From Phragmites australis (taxonomy: Eukaryota > Streptophyta > Magnoliopsida > Poales > Poaceae), in assembly GCF_958298935.1 (NCBI RefSeq), contig NC_084922.1, positions 49,669,958 through 49,733,957 on the forward strand: a DNA stretch of 64,000 bases, read 5' to 3'. A program made the translations under genes and the position numbers. The notes under the pieces are model-generated. The model saw only the letters and a program-made list of their open reading frames with translations. It was not told where the DNA came from and did no database searches. Of the stretch, positions 48,251 to 59,799 are shown one piece after another; position 1 is the stretch's first letter; the number at the start of each line of letters is the position of its first letter.

Positions 48251-49377
48251 AACAATTCGGCGGCAACTGCAGGCATTGACTTGATTCTTGTTGAGTAGTC
48301 ACGATCAGAGGAGCATTCATGCATCTTCCGTATTTACGATCTCGACCCACTAGCGATTATTGACAACGCAAGTGTGGTGGAGATTTGGAACCTTAATTAG
48401 GACGACTAACCGATCGAGCGGTAGCCAGGACGCCGCCTCGTCCCAGACTCCCAGCCCGGCCCGGCGGCAGGGGGCAGCACATGCGCGTGCAGTGCGCTAC
48501 GTTCGGCGTCAAGTCTAGCCCGGTCCGCCCGATGACGCAACTCCATGCAGCAAGCATTGATACGCTAGGTAGGTAGCTGATGCCGACGGAGGATCTTGAC
48601 CGCGGCCCACGGATGGTCTCCGCCGTCGTACGTGTCGCCAGTGCAGAGGGGGCATGTTGGGATCCCGGTGTGACCCCGTGCCGCCCTCGCTGACAGCTGC
48701 ACCGCCTCCGCCTGTACCCGCGGACGCGCAGCGCAGCGCAGGCCGGCCCCCGACCTGTCGCGGTCGAATTCATCGCACGGCGTCGTCTCATCGGGTCGAC
48801 TAGACCAGGCGGATCTTGCGTTTCGCACGTCATACTGCTGGACAGTCCCGTGCACGTCAAACTGCTGAGGACTACACGTCTACGTGGAGTCAGCATTTGT
48901 AAGTGTGACAAAAAATGGATTATTGTATATCCTATGCAGCTGCAATGATAAAATCTGGAAAAGCTTTTTGCACAGAGGACAAATCCTCCGCTACGGTATG
49001 TGGAACCTGGAACCCATTCGGCGGCAGAAAAGGCTTCGCTGGAATATGGAAATTTTGCCTCAGCCGGAAAAGGCGAACGAATTCCATCCGATCCGTCGAT
49101 TAAGTTACATTTTCTAAGACGGGAAACCACGGAATCGTTATCGCTTATCGCAATTCGGAATAAGCCAGACTGCAAAACAGGGCCATGTGACGAGATGCTG
49201 CTGGGACGAGTGTGTATGTTTATATATACGTTTGATGAGCAGGGCAGGCTCTCCCATGTGTATGTGTACAATAAGAGACGCAACGAGCCCACGATCCAGC
49301 CCATTGTTCGTGCCGGCCGGCCGTCCCTGCCATCTCGGCCAGATCGACTGTCAAGTCATACCAAGGCCGATGGACGA
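48251..49377. other. Intergenic, long chance frames
   Basis: A 303-residue minus-strand frame (48393-49304) overlaps other open frames on both strands. Composition is rich in Arg and Ser with no recognised domain, so I do not call it a gene. Confidence 0.35.
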
Positions 49378-49620
49378 CGAGGCTTGCAGGCTGATTACAA
49401 AGCCTATCAGGAATGTGGCCCAATGCGTGTGGACCGGCTTTGTCGGCTGCGGCGGCGACCGGCAGCGCTGTGGGCTCGGTCGCCATGCTCCGGTGCCGCT
49501 GGCTGGATGCAGCCCTGGGCTCTTGGATTTAGCCCGACGACGTTGGCATCGCTTTCCCTCGCAACTTCATCGCTTTCTCCTCGCAACATCATAGGCTTTG
49601 TAATCAGCCTGCAAGCCTCG
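49378..49620. repeat. Perfect 30-bp inverted repeat with 183-bp spacer
   Basis: 49378-49407 (CGAGGCTTGCAGGC and on) is the exact reverse complement of 49591-49620. The match stops at the inner side; on the outer side only a few more bases agree. The spacer has its own short direct repeat (CATCGCTTTC-CCTCGCAAC twice). Confidence 0.85.
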
Positions 49621-50096
49621 GCGTCAAGAAAAAAGCCTCGGCGCATCAAAGTCTCCGTACCACGCCCTGCCATGGCTCTATCACTCATGCGCACGAACAA
49701 TAGAAACCAGCATGCACGGCATTGCAATACCGGACTAGCAAGTCCGCCAAACTTAAAAACAGAGTGGCAAGCCATTTCTAGATCGTCCGAAGGCAATTTT
49801 TCACATGGCCTTGCACACCCGTAGCTTATCAGAAATATTCATTTGGGTTAAGATTCATGCTAAAGAGATATGTGAAAAAAATAATCATAAGTTAGGTAAG
49901 AAGAATAAAAGGATGGATAAGTATCAGGATATTGAACAACAAACATAAGCCAGAGTCGAGCCCGTCCAACGAGTGATAAAACACACAAAACGGTGTACTA
50001 CAGAGAACACGACACTTTATTCGACTGACTCGAGCAGACGTCAATAACGTCCACCGGCACACTGGGCACCGCCGGCAACCTCGAGGCTGAGTCAGC
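49621..50096. other. 3' flank of the GST gene
   Basis: No gene recognised. The GST 3' UTR probably extends into the right end. Confidence 0.4.
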
Positions 50097-52111
50097 TCAA
50101 GCGGACGGCAGGGGAATGGCGGCGACGGTCTTCTGGAACGCGGGGCGCGCCGAGATGTCCTCCCACCACGCCTTGACGTGGGGCCTGGACGTCACGAGCT
50201 CCGCCTTGGGCGTCTTGCTGAGGTACAGCAGGTAGGACATGTGGTTGAGGTCGGCGAGCGTGAACTCGTCCCCGGCGAGGTACTTGTTCTGGGCCAGGTG
50301 CGCCTCGTAGATGTCCAGCACCTTGGCCAGCTCGTGGGCGTGCTTGTCCACCACCTCCGGATCGGGGGCGCCGCCCAACAGGGGCTTGATGAGGAGCTGG
50401 AACACCAGAGGGGATACGTTCGGGTAGAAGTGCTGCGACTCCACCTCCAGCCACACCTCCAGCTTGGCCGACGGCGTCGGGACAAGGTCCGGGCCGTCGG
50501 ACTTGTACTTGGTCGCGATGTAGCGGTTGATCGCACGGGACTCTGCAGGTGAGTGTCACAGTTAGTGTGTGTTTGGTTGTCCGTGTATAGCTCAGCTTGT
50601 CCATAAAATGCAGACAATAGGTGTTTGATTGTCTGAGCCTGACTCTTGACATGCAAATGCAGGTACTTAGCCTGGTTCTGTAGACACATGGAATTTGGTC
50701 GTTTCTACATAACCGGGCTGCATCCTGTGCCCAGCTAATGATGTTATTGGTGTATATTAATACATTTCGAAGAATATTAAGGTTTAAATAGATAAATTGT
50801 GGACTATAATAGTACAATGATATAGAATAAATATCATGGTAACACTTTGTTTATACATTTTTATCTCATACAATATGTCTCCGTGTGAGCAATCAAACTC
50901 AATCTCTTCTCAACCAAGCTAAACAGATATAGGCAACCAAATAAAATACTACTATATGCACTCAGGCTAGCTGAGGTGAGCATGACTCACGGATACGAGC
51001 CATGCTCAAGCATGCAAGCAACCAAACGCACCCTTAGTCTCGTGCTTTTGACACAAGTATCAGCATCAAGAAGGTTGGGGTTAAAGGGACTAATGAGTTT
51101 TAAGCACACATTTGCCCAAAAAAAGGTTTTCAACACTAGTATATTATCTCTTTTACACTTGCATCGTGTAAAGGGTTAACTCGGACATGTCAACCTGTTA
51201 AGTTTAGAACACAAAGACTTATAAACTAGCCCGAATCTATTTAAACTACTAAAATGGTATTAAATCCACGTCACCAAAACACTTAGGTGTGTGGTGTGTT
51301 ACAAGGCATCAACGCCAAGAAGTAGCATTAGATTCTGGCTCATTCTTATCAGTTTTAAGCACAGACACGTGAGAAACCCCTGACTTGTTGATGAATTCAG
51401 AGTTTTTCTAGGAACTGAGCTAGCTCGGTTGGTTAGGGTACGGATGTACCTCTAGATCGTCTAGGTTCAAGTCCTCTAAATAACCATCCCATTAGTTCTT
51501 TTTAGATTGATCGAGTTTTTTTAATTCAGAATTTTTGACAGTTTAACACCTGCTCCACTGGTTGAATAGCATCGAGATACTAGTATATAAATTCTGGAAT
51601 TGATTAAAAGCCAGCCCTTTTTCAGATTCAGACAGACAAAAGCCAAGCAGTCAACTAGTACGATAGTGTTACTAGATCTGGATCTAGCTGGCGGACAGTG
51701 TGGATCGCAATAAAATCGTTCAACCGGTTGGAGGAATTAGTTGAGAATAGAGCATCGAATTAGTTACCGTAGAGAACTTCATCGCCGTCCTCCAGCGCAG
51801 GGATCTGGCCAAAGGGCTGCGACAAGGAAACCACAAATCAGAGACAGCAAAACTAGATCTAGGCAACACACCCTGCGATGTTTTTACAGAGGTTTGGATG
51901 CTAGCTCGAGTCACGGTGTGAGAAATCGAAGCCAAAGGGAACGGCAGGGAGACAGAGGTACGTTGAGGGCGAGGAATTCGGGCTGCTTGTGCGCGCCGGT
52001 GCGGAGGTCGATGGGGACGATCTCGAAGTCGAGGCCCTTCTCGTTGAGCGCCGTCGCCACGCGCACGACGTTGGGCGACAGCGGCATCCCGTACAGCTTC
52101 AACGGCGCCAT
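50097..52111 (-). CDS. Glutathione S-transferase, phi class
   Basis: Three exons, 51962-52111, 51768-51816 and 50097-50542, in frame at GT-AG sites, give 214 residues, the normal phi-class size and exon pattern. It conjugates glutathione to electrophiles (herbicides, stress products) in the cytosol. The N-terminal thioredoxin fold starts MAPLKLYGMPLSPNVVRV with the likely catalytic Ser12. The glutathione site includes PALEDGDEVLYES with Glu67 and Ser68. The C-terminal helical domain has QNKYLAGDEFTLADLNHM, the N-capping box of the family, and PHVKAWWEDI. TATAAAC on the minus strand at 52225-52231 is a plausible TATA box. Intron 2 (50543-51767) has been enlarged by a MITE and a SINE, both listed. 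Intact. Confidence 0.93.
50565..51033. mobile_element. Tourist-like (PIF/Harbinger) MITE in GST intron 2
   Basis: 469 bp bounded by GTGTGTGTTTGGTTG and CAACCAAACGCACCC (inverted ends) with TTA target duplications at 50562-50564 and 51034-51036. The inner arms also pair (CGTGTATAGC against GCATGCTTGAGC-type sequence) only loosely. No coding. Confidence 0.75.
51408..51522 (+). mobile_element. tRNA-derived SINE in GST intron 2
   Basis: 115 bp. An A box (TAGCTCGGTTGGTTAGGGT) and a B box (GGTTCAAGTCC) form the split RNA polymerase III promoter, and a T run closes the element. It is flanked by a 14-bp duplication with one mismatch (AATTCAGAGTTTTT at 51394-51407, AATTCAGAATTTTT at 51523-51536). It resembles the Au-type SINEs of grasses and is antisense to the GST gene. 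Confidence 0.85.
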
Positions 52112-52224
52112 CTCTCCCTCCTCCTTCCCTGCGCTCGCTATCCCCTCTCACACACAAGCCGAGCCTCTCCGGACAAGAGGTCTGACGCGTCCACGCTAGG
52201 ATGGATAGGCAGCAGGGCGTGTGC

Positions 52225-52231
52225 GTTTATA
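52225..52231 (-). promoter_or_regulatory. TATA box of the GST gene
   Basis: TATAAAC on the minus strand, about 115 bp upstream of the ATG at 52111. Confidence 0.45.
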
Positions 52232-53250
52232 ATAGCTGAGGCGACGGGCTCGCCAATCACCACCACACACGACACGGCACAAGTGTGGCCATGCCATTAT
52301 CGGCGTAGGTGACTAGCACGCACATGATGATGGCAAATTGCCATGACACTACGAGGCGGACGCGATATTTCCGCCAAAAAATGGCGCCATTATATTGCCG
52401 GCGACTTGATGGCGCATGGCAGCCGGGCCGGCGGGGTAGGTAGGCGGCACGTCGCGCATGGCATGTGTGAATTGGCATGGAGTGTGGAAGCAAGCGGTGG
52501 GTGATGCCGGATGCTGCTCGCTCCGAACGGTCGCACATGGGGACGGATCCGATCCGCGATCTGCCAGATGCTCTTGATCGAATCGACGGGCCTCCTTCTG
52601 GCAAGGTGCGAAACTTTGAAGACCTCGCCACGCTTTTCACGTGCTAACTTGCAACCGCGACTGCACCGATTCTCGGCTGCCCATTTCCGGGGTGAACAGT
52701 GCAGATAAATCACTACAATACAAAATGCTACAGTAATTTCGGTGTAGTATTTATACTACAGTGCTGCTACATGATGGCCGCTAGTGCAACTGCTTAATAC
52801 GAACATCCAATGGCCGCTAGTGCAACTGCTTAACACGAACCGGTTCGCTAAAATGCATGGGATCTTTGCGTATCAAGGTGATCTGTGTTCAGGGGGGGGG
52901 GGGGGAGGAAGTAAAGGAGGTGATCTGTGACCCTGTTGTGGCACATTTCATAGCAATGCCACACTTATGTCAGTCTAGTATCTTTGTGCAGCTCCAAAAA
53001 TTATGATTGCCGTCAGAGCCTAAAAGGGCTGCAAAATACTCCCGCATGAAGAAACAAGTGTTGCCAATGATCGTTTGCTAACTAACCTTTCAGTTATGAA
53101 AATTTCAAGTTGCCAACGATTCCATCGCTGCCAGCATACACCAAACCCCAGGGAAAGGGGGGTCATCGGTGTCCCCGCTACTTTTCCAGTCATCAAAGAA
53201 GACAAAACACTAGCCATATCACCGTCACTGCAAGTCTACAATACGTAATC
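52232..53250. other. Intergenic upstream of the GST gene
   Basis: Nothing coding. Contains the tandem duplication at 52774-52840 and a 14-G run at about 52892-52905. Confidence 0.4.
52774..52840. repeat. Two-copy 36-bp tandem repeat
   Basis: ATGGCCGCTAGTGCAACTGC starts at 52774 and again at 52810; the two copies differ by one base over 31 bp. Confidence 0.85.
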
Positions 53251-54004
53251 TATCGATGTATTGAGTTAAAAGTACTTGGTAAACGGCTTTGCGATGGATA
53301 TAACGGTCAAGTACGTATATTTTTTAAAAACTGGTCGGTCGTACAACCAGGGTATGATTCACACGATCAGTATAAGGTATACACGATCAGTCTCCCTACA
53401 TTATCACATAAACCCGCGATCGACCTCACTAGTCGCAGGCCAGATCTGACACAACCTGTCCAATTGCATTTATTGATATCCACTCAAGTGTTTTTTTTCC
53501 CCAGGAGCTAACTCCAGTGGATGAAGTTATGGACGGCGTAGAGGGGTATTGTCCCGTCTCGTAGCATTAAGAGTGAGACTTTTACAAGTCGACGCGACGC
53601 CGCACGACGGACGGAACGTTGTCAGCAGGTCGATCAAGCAAGTGATCGGGAATGATCCTCCATAATGATGGCTTGGGTTAGATATTATGATGAGAAGAGT
53701 CTTCTGTTTAGACCCACATGCAAGTTCTTCTCCTTCCTACTATATAAAGTGATGAGGACCTTGTTTGTAATGGAAGAAAAGATTAAAGTCTGACAGTCAA
53801 TTAGAACTATCTCTGCAACCAATTAAGATCTTCCATAACACAACACACAGGATGTGGGGTTATTATTCTCCGAGAGGCCTGAACCTACATAACTCTATGT
53901 GTCACTAAGTCCATTGTACGCGCACACATCGATTCTCGAAACGCCGTGCACGCACCTGCTGTCCAGTATACCCCCAAATCATTATCTGGGACTAACCATC
54001 GACA
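53251..54004 (+). repeat. 5' LTR of the Tat element
   Basis: Aligns with 61222-61956 throughout. Contains CTATATAAAG at about 53740 as a promoter TATA box. Confidence 0.86.
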
Positions 54005-54349
54005 TTTGGCGCACCAGGTATGGGGACGCGTTTTCGTCGTTTCATCAAGTTTAAAAAGCTTGATCAGGTTACTCATTGCCGGATCCACGACAACCGCGCA
54101 GAGTCCCATTCCGAGGACCCCGGTCGCTACGAGATATTCGTCATGGGGTACCACTGGGATTAACCCGGTGTGTTCTAGGTATGGGACACTGAGACGAAAT
54201 CCGGGAGCTCCGAGACCCAACGCGAGGTCTGCATGGCGGACCATGCAGCAGGGGGAGTTGGAGGCCCTCACGTCCCAACCACCGATGGCGAACCCTCGGC
54301 TATGCGTCTAGAGAGAAACCAGTCCGGCGCCAGACAGGCCAGTGATTGG

Positions 54350-55850
54350 AGATAACCCTTGCATCCCCAGCGCCTTCGTGAGGAGATCCTACACAGGGCG
54401 CAGTCTATGATGGTGTCATTACCTAGGCCATCGTGCCGCCCAAGCGTCAGGGGGCTCCCTCCTCACGACTTATCACAGCTCCACGTCCAGCGTCTTGACT
54501 ACGAGACTATGACGCCAGCGCAAAACCTACAGACCTTGCGAGTGCACCTTAGCCACCTAACGATACTTATACCGGAGGGATCACTTATTGCACCGTGGCT
54601 ACGTGATCATCTCGCCCTCTTCACTAAGACCGTCTGATGATAGACCGTGTCAATATGCACCGTGCCCATCGCAAAGGCAGTGAGGTCACGGTTGCCAAGG
54701 GTCACGGCAGGGCACGCTGTGGAATAAGTCATGTGCTACCTTCACCACAGGGGGCACTCGTGGACCATCACCACGTCGGTACAGCCAACCTTTTGACCTA
54801 CGCGACTCTCTGCACCAACGTATCTTCCGTGGTGTGATCCAGAGATAGGTGACCACTAAAGAGTAGGAGGACTGGACTAGCGGGAGCAGGAAGGGGGCAA
54901 GCAGACCTACCGCACACCTTCCCTCTACATGGAGGCATAAGATGGCTCCACCCCATCATCGAGACCCTGAGACCATCATCTCTCCCCATGGGAGTGTGCC
55001 GCCACCCAACAACAACTGGCTCCCCGTTACGGGATAGGGTGCAATGCCCTATCCGCCCGGTTATGGGAGGTACTTTGGCCGGACAATGTTCCGGCAAGTC
55101 CTAAACGAGAAGTATGATGGCTCGACCAACCCTGAGTGTTCCTGTAAATCTACATCAGTATGGTGCAGATTGTGGGAGGCCATGGAAAGGTCATGGTCAA
55201 TTACTTCCCTACTGTCTTGACTGGTTTCGCCCGGTCCTGGCTGATTAACCTCCTCTACGGGTCGGTTCACTCTTAGGCGGACCTGTGTGACCAATTCGTC
55301 ACCAACTTTCAGAGAACCTTGGCTCGATCAAGGGTTGAGGAAGACCTATATTAGGTCTAGCAACGATAAGGAGAGTTGCTACGAGACTTCATATGATGTT
55401 TCACCAAATGCTGGAACACCATTCCATGGATCACGGGAGAATCTGTGATCATAGCATTTAAGCGGGGGGTCAAAGACTAGAAAATGGTCGAGAAGCTGGC
55501 ACCCGGGTAATTCGAAGCACAACCGAGCTCTTCGAGCTTGCGAACAAGTGCACGCACCGCTGAGGCCTAAGAATGGCATATCGACGTCAGGCCATGACTT
55601 GCTTCGGACAAGCCCGCCTGTTGGGTCGGCTGAAAGGACAAGAAGAGCAAGCGCAAGACCAGACCTCCTAAGGTCCCAACGGTCGAACAAACCGGCCTAA
55701 CACGACGATCCTTCGAGAAGAAAGACAGGAAAAAGGGTCGAGCTACTGCCCGATCCACCATACATACTCCCACGACCTGATCGAGTGCAAGGTCGTTCGA
55801 GGCATCATCGACTGGGAGCTCGGGGAGCTTAAGCACAAGCACGGCAAGGA
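54350..55850 (+). pseudogene. Tat-element gag remnant
   Basis: KYDGSTNPE at about 55111 is the conserved gag core start. Related pieces in other frames follow, including the SWLINL-type segment near 55230. Several stops and shifts; it cannot make capsid protein. Confidence 0.7.
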
Positions 55851-56099
55851 CGATGAGGATAGGGCTGCCCCCGATCAGTCGGCACTAGGATACCAGCATG
55901 CCGATCACATGGTCCACCACATCTTCGGAGGCATCGCGACATATTCCTCTTACAGGGAATACAAGTCGGTGATCTGGGAGGTGTGGGCGACTGCATCGGG
56001 CCTGAGCCTGCGCCTAAAGTGGTTGCAGTTCCGCTCACTATCGGCCAGGCCAACCTCCCCACCTGGTCACAACCCCATCGTGGTCGAACCCACGATGCA

Positions 56100-56640
56100 G
56101 AACATCTGGCTGGGCCGAGTACTCGTCGACGGGAGGAGCTAGATCAACCTCCTCTTCACCGATGTGCTAGATGCCCTACAGATTTTGAGGAGCTTGTTGA
56201 GGTCACTCAACCCTTCTTCAGAATCACCCCGGGCTCCTCGGCTAAGCCCCTAGGGCAAATCGAGCTGCTCGTTACCTTCGGCTTGCGAGACAACTTCAGA
56301 ACTGAAAGGGTCCTGTTCGATGTGGTCGACTTCGAAACCGCATATAATACGATCCTCAGACAACTAGCGATGGCCCAGTTCATGGCCATTGCCCACTATG
56401 CATATCAAGCGATCAAAATCCATGGGCCAACAGGGGCCATCGCCATTGTTGGCAATGCCAAAATGGCCCTGCACTACGATAAGAGGAGTCTCAATATGGT
56501 AGAGCTAACTACCGGATCGCAACCCGTGACCGCTGAACCCAGCGGGCGAGCGGTAAAGGTCCATGTCATCGCCAGCCCAGACGATTGGCTCAAGGCAGTG
56601 AGCTTGGACGACACCGACCCAACCAAGTTAGTCTAGATAG
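56100..56640 (+). pseudogene. Tat-element aspartic protease region
   Basis: The frame reads FFRITPGSSAKPLGQIELLV, then DNFRTERVLFDVVDFETAYN and MAQFMAIAHYAYQAIK. This is the segment that follows the protease active site in this lineage. The active-site Asp motif itself is damaged upstream, near 56130. Confidence 0.75.
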
Positions 56641-56669
56641 GGGCCGCACTTGACTCCAAATAGGGACTC

Positions 56670-57760
56670 GCGCTCATCACCTTCCTCTATGCAAACACGA
56701 ACGTCTTTTCATGGAGTCCGTCTGATATGCCCGGAGTCCCCAAGGATGTGATCGAGCACAAGTTGTCTGTGCGACCAGACGCGCGACTAATAAAGCAAAA
56801 AGCGCGTCGATTTGTAGCCAACCGGAAGGGAGCGCTTCGTCAGGAGATCGACAAGCTCCTGAAAGCATGCTTCATTCGGAAGGTGCAGTACTAAGAATGA
56901 CTCGCTAACCCAGTCATGATCCGAAAGCATAATGGCAAGTGGAGAATGTGCGTCGACTTCACTGACCATAACAAGGCATGCACAAAGGATCTCTTCCCCA
57001 AATCAACTAGCTAGTTGACTCAACGGCCGGCAGTGATATGTTATGTTTCTTAGATGCTCGATCGGGGTACCATCGGATTAGTATGTTTAGGGAAGATAAG
57101 GAAAAGATGACTTTTGTTTCACCTTTGAGGTCTTTTGCTATGTAAAAATGCCGGTACCACTTATCAACGGTGTATTCAACTTATTCTCTGACCTAGATGA
57201 ATTGGTCATCATAAGAAGAACCAATATAGACCTGGTCGCAGACCTTCAAGAAATGTTCGACAATCTCCGGAAGTACCGCATGAAGCTGAACCCGGAGAAG
57301 TGTATGTTCGGGGTTCTGTCAACGAAGTTGCTCGGATTCCTCGTGTCTCATCAAGGGATAGAGGCGAATCTTGACAAGATCAAGGCCATCAACTAGATGA
57401 CATCCCCGATCAGGTTAAAGAATATTCAGAAACTAATAGGATGCATTGCTGATCTAATCAGGTTCATCTTAAGGCTAGGAGAGAAGAGATTACCGCTTTT
57501 CAAACTCCTAAATAAAAACGGCCACTTCCAGTTGACACCAGAAGCATGGGTGGCATTTGAAGAGCTCAAAAGGTACCTCTCATCCCCTCCCGTATTGATC
57601 GCGCCTCGACCCGACAAGAAGCTTTTGCTCTATGTTGACTCAACACCACAGGTCGCGAGCGTGGTCTTGGTCATCGAGCGGGAAGGTCTCCAACGACTGG
57701 TGTATTATGTCAGCGAGGTCCTACACGACGCAAAGGCTCAGTACCCACATGCTTAGAAAC
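56670..57760 (+). pseudogene. Tat-element reverse transcriptase and first RNase H
   Basis: RT is traced by FSWSPSDMPGVP, then GKWRMCVDFTDHNKACTKD (56937-56990), then LNPEKCMFGV and KLLGFLVSHQGIEAN (57286-57370), with the YxDD region lost in a damaged stretch around 57120-57200. The first RNase H follows: LTPEAWVAFEELKRYLSSPP, then LLLYVDSTPQVASVVLV. Stops interrupt it repeatedly. Confidence 0.78.
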
Positions 57761-57979
57761 TGCTATACGCCACCCTAATGGTCTCTCGTAGGCTCAGACA
57801 CTACTTTCAGGCTCATAAAATCAAGGTGATTTTCTCGTTCCCAATTAGAGAAATTCTCCATAATAGAGATGCGACAGGAAGAACAACAAAGTGGGCAGTA
57901 GAGCTCGGGTGATTCAATCTTTAGTTCATCTCCCAAATATCTATCCAGTCCCAGACGCTGGCCAATTTTGTAGCCGAGT

Positions 57980-58450
57980 GGTCATCCTTTGAGCCCGAGA
58001 GACCAGAGACAGACGAACACTGGACCATGCACTTTGACGAATCATTCGCACTAAAGGGAGTCGAGGCTAGAGTGGTTCTAACCTCACCTACCAACGATAT
58101 CCTCATTTACGTAGTTCAATTATATTTTCCAGCCACTAATAACACTGCTGAATATGAGAGCCTCTTGTCCAGAATGCGAGCAGCCTCCACACTTGTTATT
58201 AAATGACTATTGGCGATAGGGGACTCGCTACTAGTCGTGAACTAGGTGCAAAAGGAGTTTCAGTGCTCTGACTCGACAATGGTGACATACCTCATCGAAT
58301 TGAGAAGACTAGAGCGACGCTTCGTCGGCTTTGAGGTCAAGCATGTCCCTCGCAAGGACAACTTTCTAGCCGATGAGCTGGCCCGTCTAGCTTCTTCTCT
58401 TGAATCTGTCCCGGTCAGAGTATTTGAAGAAAGACTCTCACGACCATCCA
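57980..58450 (+). pseudogene. Second RNase H domain of the Tat element
   Basis: HFDESFALKGVEARVVLTSP, then FPATNNTAEYESLL, then GDSLLVVN, then KHVPRKDNFLADELARLAS. The Asp, Glu and Asp positions of an RNase H fold can be followed. This archaeal-type RNase H between RT and integrase is known from Tat elements. Confidence 0.75.
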
Positions 58451-58799
58451 CCGCGATCTCATGCCAAGGTGAAGGGGATGCTTCGCTCAGAAATGGAGCA
58501 CCCGAGGCAATACCTTTGGAGGCAACGCATCCTTCGGTGCCGTTGACCTCGGTCGGCCATCACATGGTCGCCCTGCTCGATTCGGGTATGATCTGGATGG
58601 ATCAGATCTTAGACTAACTTCAGAATCAAGCAGTCCCTAACGATGATGCGTCAATAGAAAAGGTCTCACGGTAAACCCGCAGATACTCCCTGGTAGAGGG
58701 ACGCCCTACCGCTTAGGGAGCAACATCTTTTTACTGAAATACATCACTCAGGAAGAGATATGTGGTAGCCACGTATCATACCGCACCGTGGTCAGAAAA

Positions 58800-59790
58800 G
58801 CGTTTTGGCAATGATTTTATTGGCCCACTGCCCTCCAAGATGTTTGCGAGCTGGTGAAACGATGCGAGTCGTGTCAGTACCACGGCCGAAATACCAACCT
58901 ACCAGCCTAGGCACTGCAAACCATACCACTCTCTTGGTCTTTCGCTGTCTGGTGGCTTGATATCTTGGGACCATTTCCTAAAGCCCAGGTGGTTTTGAGT
59001 TCCTATTCGTGACAATCGACAAATTCACTAAGCAGATCGAGGCTGAGCCCGTCAGGAAGATCACCGCCACAACCATGATTAAGTTCATACGAGGGCTGGT
59101 AGTGCGGTTTGGCAGTCCAAACCGCATAATAACAGACAACAAAACTCTGTTCGTCAGTAGTGCTTTCCGAGACTATTGCGAAGAGATCGGGACGAAGGTT
59201 TGCTATGCATCTGTGGCTCACCCCCAAAGCAACGAACATGTCGAAAAGGCGAATGGGATGATACTACAAGGGATCAAAACTCGGGTCTTTGACCGGCTTA
59301 AAAGTTATTCGAGACACTGGGTGGACGAACTCCCCACAGTACTCTAGTCGTTGCGAACAACCCCTTGCCGGATTACATCCGAAACCCCTTTCTTCCCGAT
59401 TTTTGGCACCGAGCAATGCTCCTCTCTGAAATCGTCCTTTAGTCGTCCTAAGTCAACAATTACTCAGATAACAACCAGGTGGCCCGATGGGAGGATGACA
59501 TAAATCTGATCAAAGAGTTCCGTGATCTCGCTCTAATTTGAGCCGTCCGTTATCAGCAGAGCCTAAGACGCTACCACAACCGAAAGGTGCGGAAGCGAAC
59601 AATGGTTATAGGCGACCTCGTCCTTAGGCAAATCTAGAATAAGGCTAGTCGGAATAAACTCTCTCATAAATGAGAGGGACCCTACAAAGTGATCGTCATC
59701 ACACGACCTAGCACGGTCAAGCTAGCTATGGAGGATGGCCGTGAATTACACAACTCTTGGAATATTATCTTGTTGTGCAGGTTTTATGTG
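58800..59790 (+). pseudogene. Tat-element integrase
   Basis: Remnant zinc finger CESCQYHGRNTNLPA, then WWLDILGPFPKA with the first catalytic Asp. Next come FGSPNRIITDNKTLFVS with the second Asp, HPQSNEHVEKANGMI with the catalytic Glu, and LRTTPCRITSETPF. Interrupted by stops at several places. Confidence 0.8.
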
Positions 59791-59799
59791 TAGGGTCAC

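Noticed and set aside
48393..49304. 303-residue minus-strand open frame
   Set aside because: Frames on the other strand are open over the same stretch, composition is Arg/Ser-rich, and no domain or promoter supports it.
53946..54311. Plus and minus frames around the Tat-element primer site
   Set aside because: They straddle the LTR end and leader and match no protein; chance frames.
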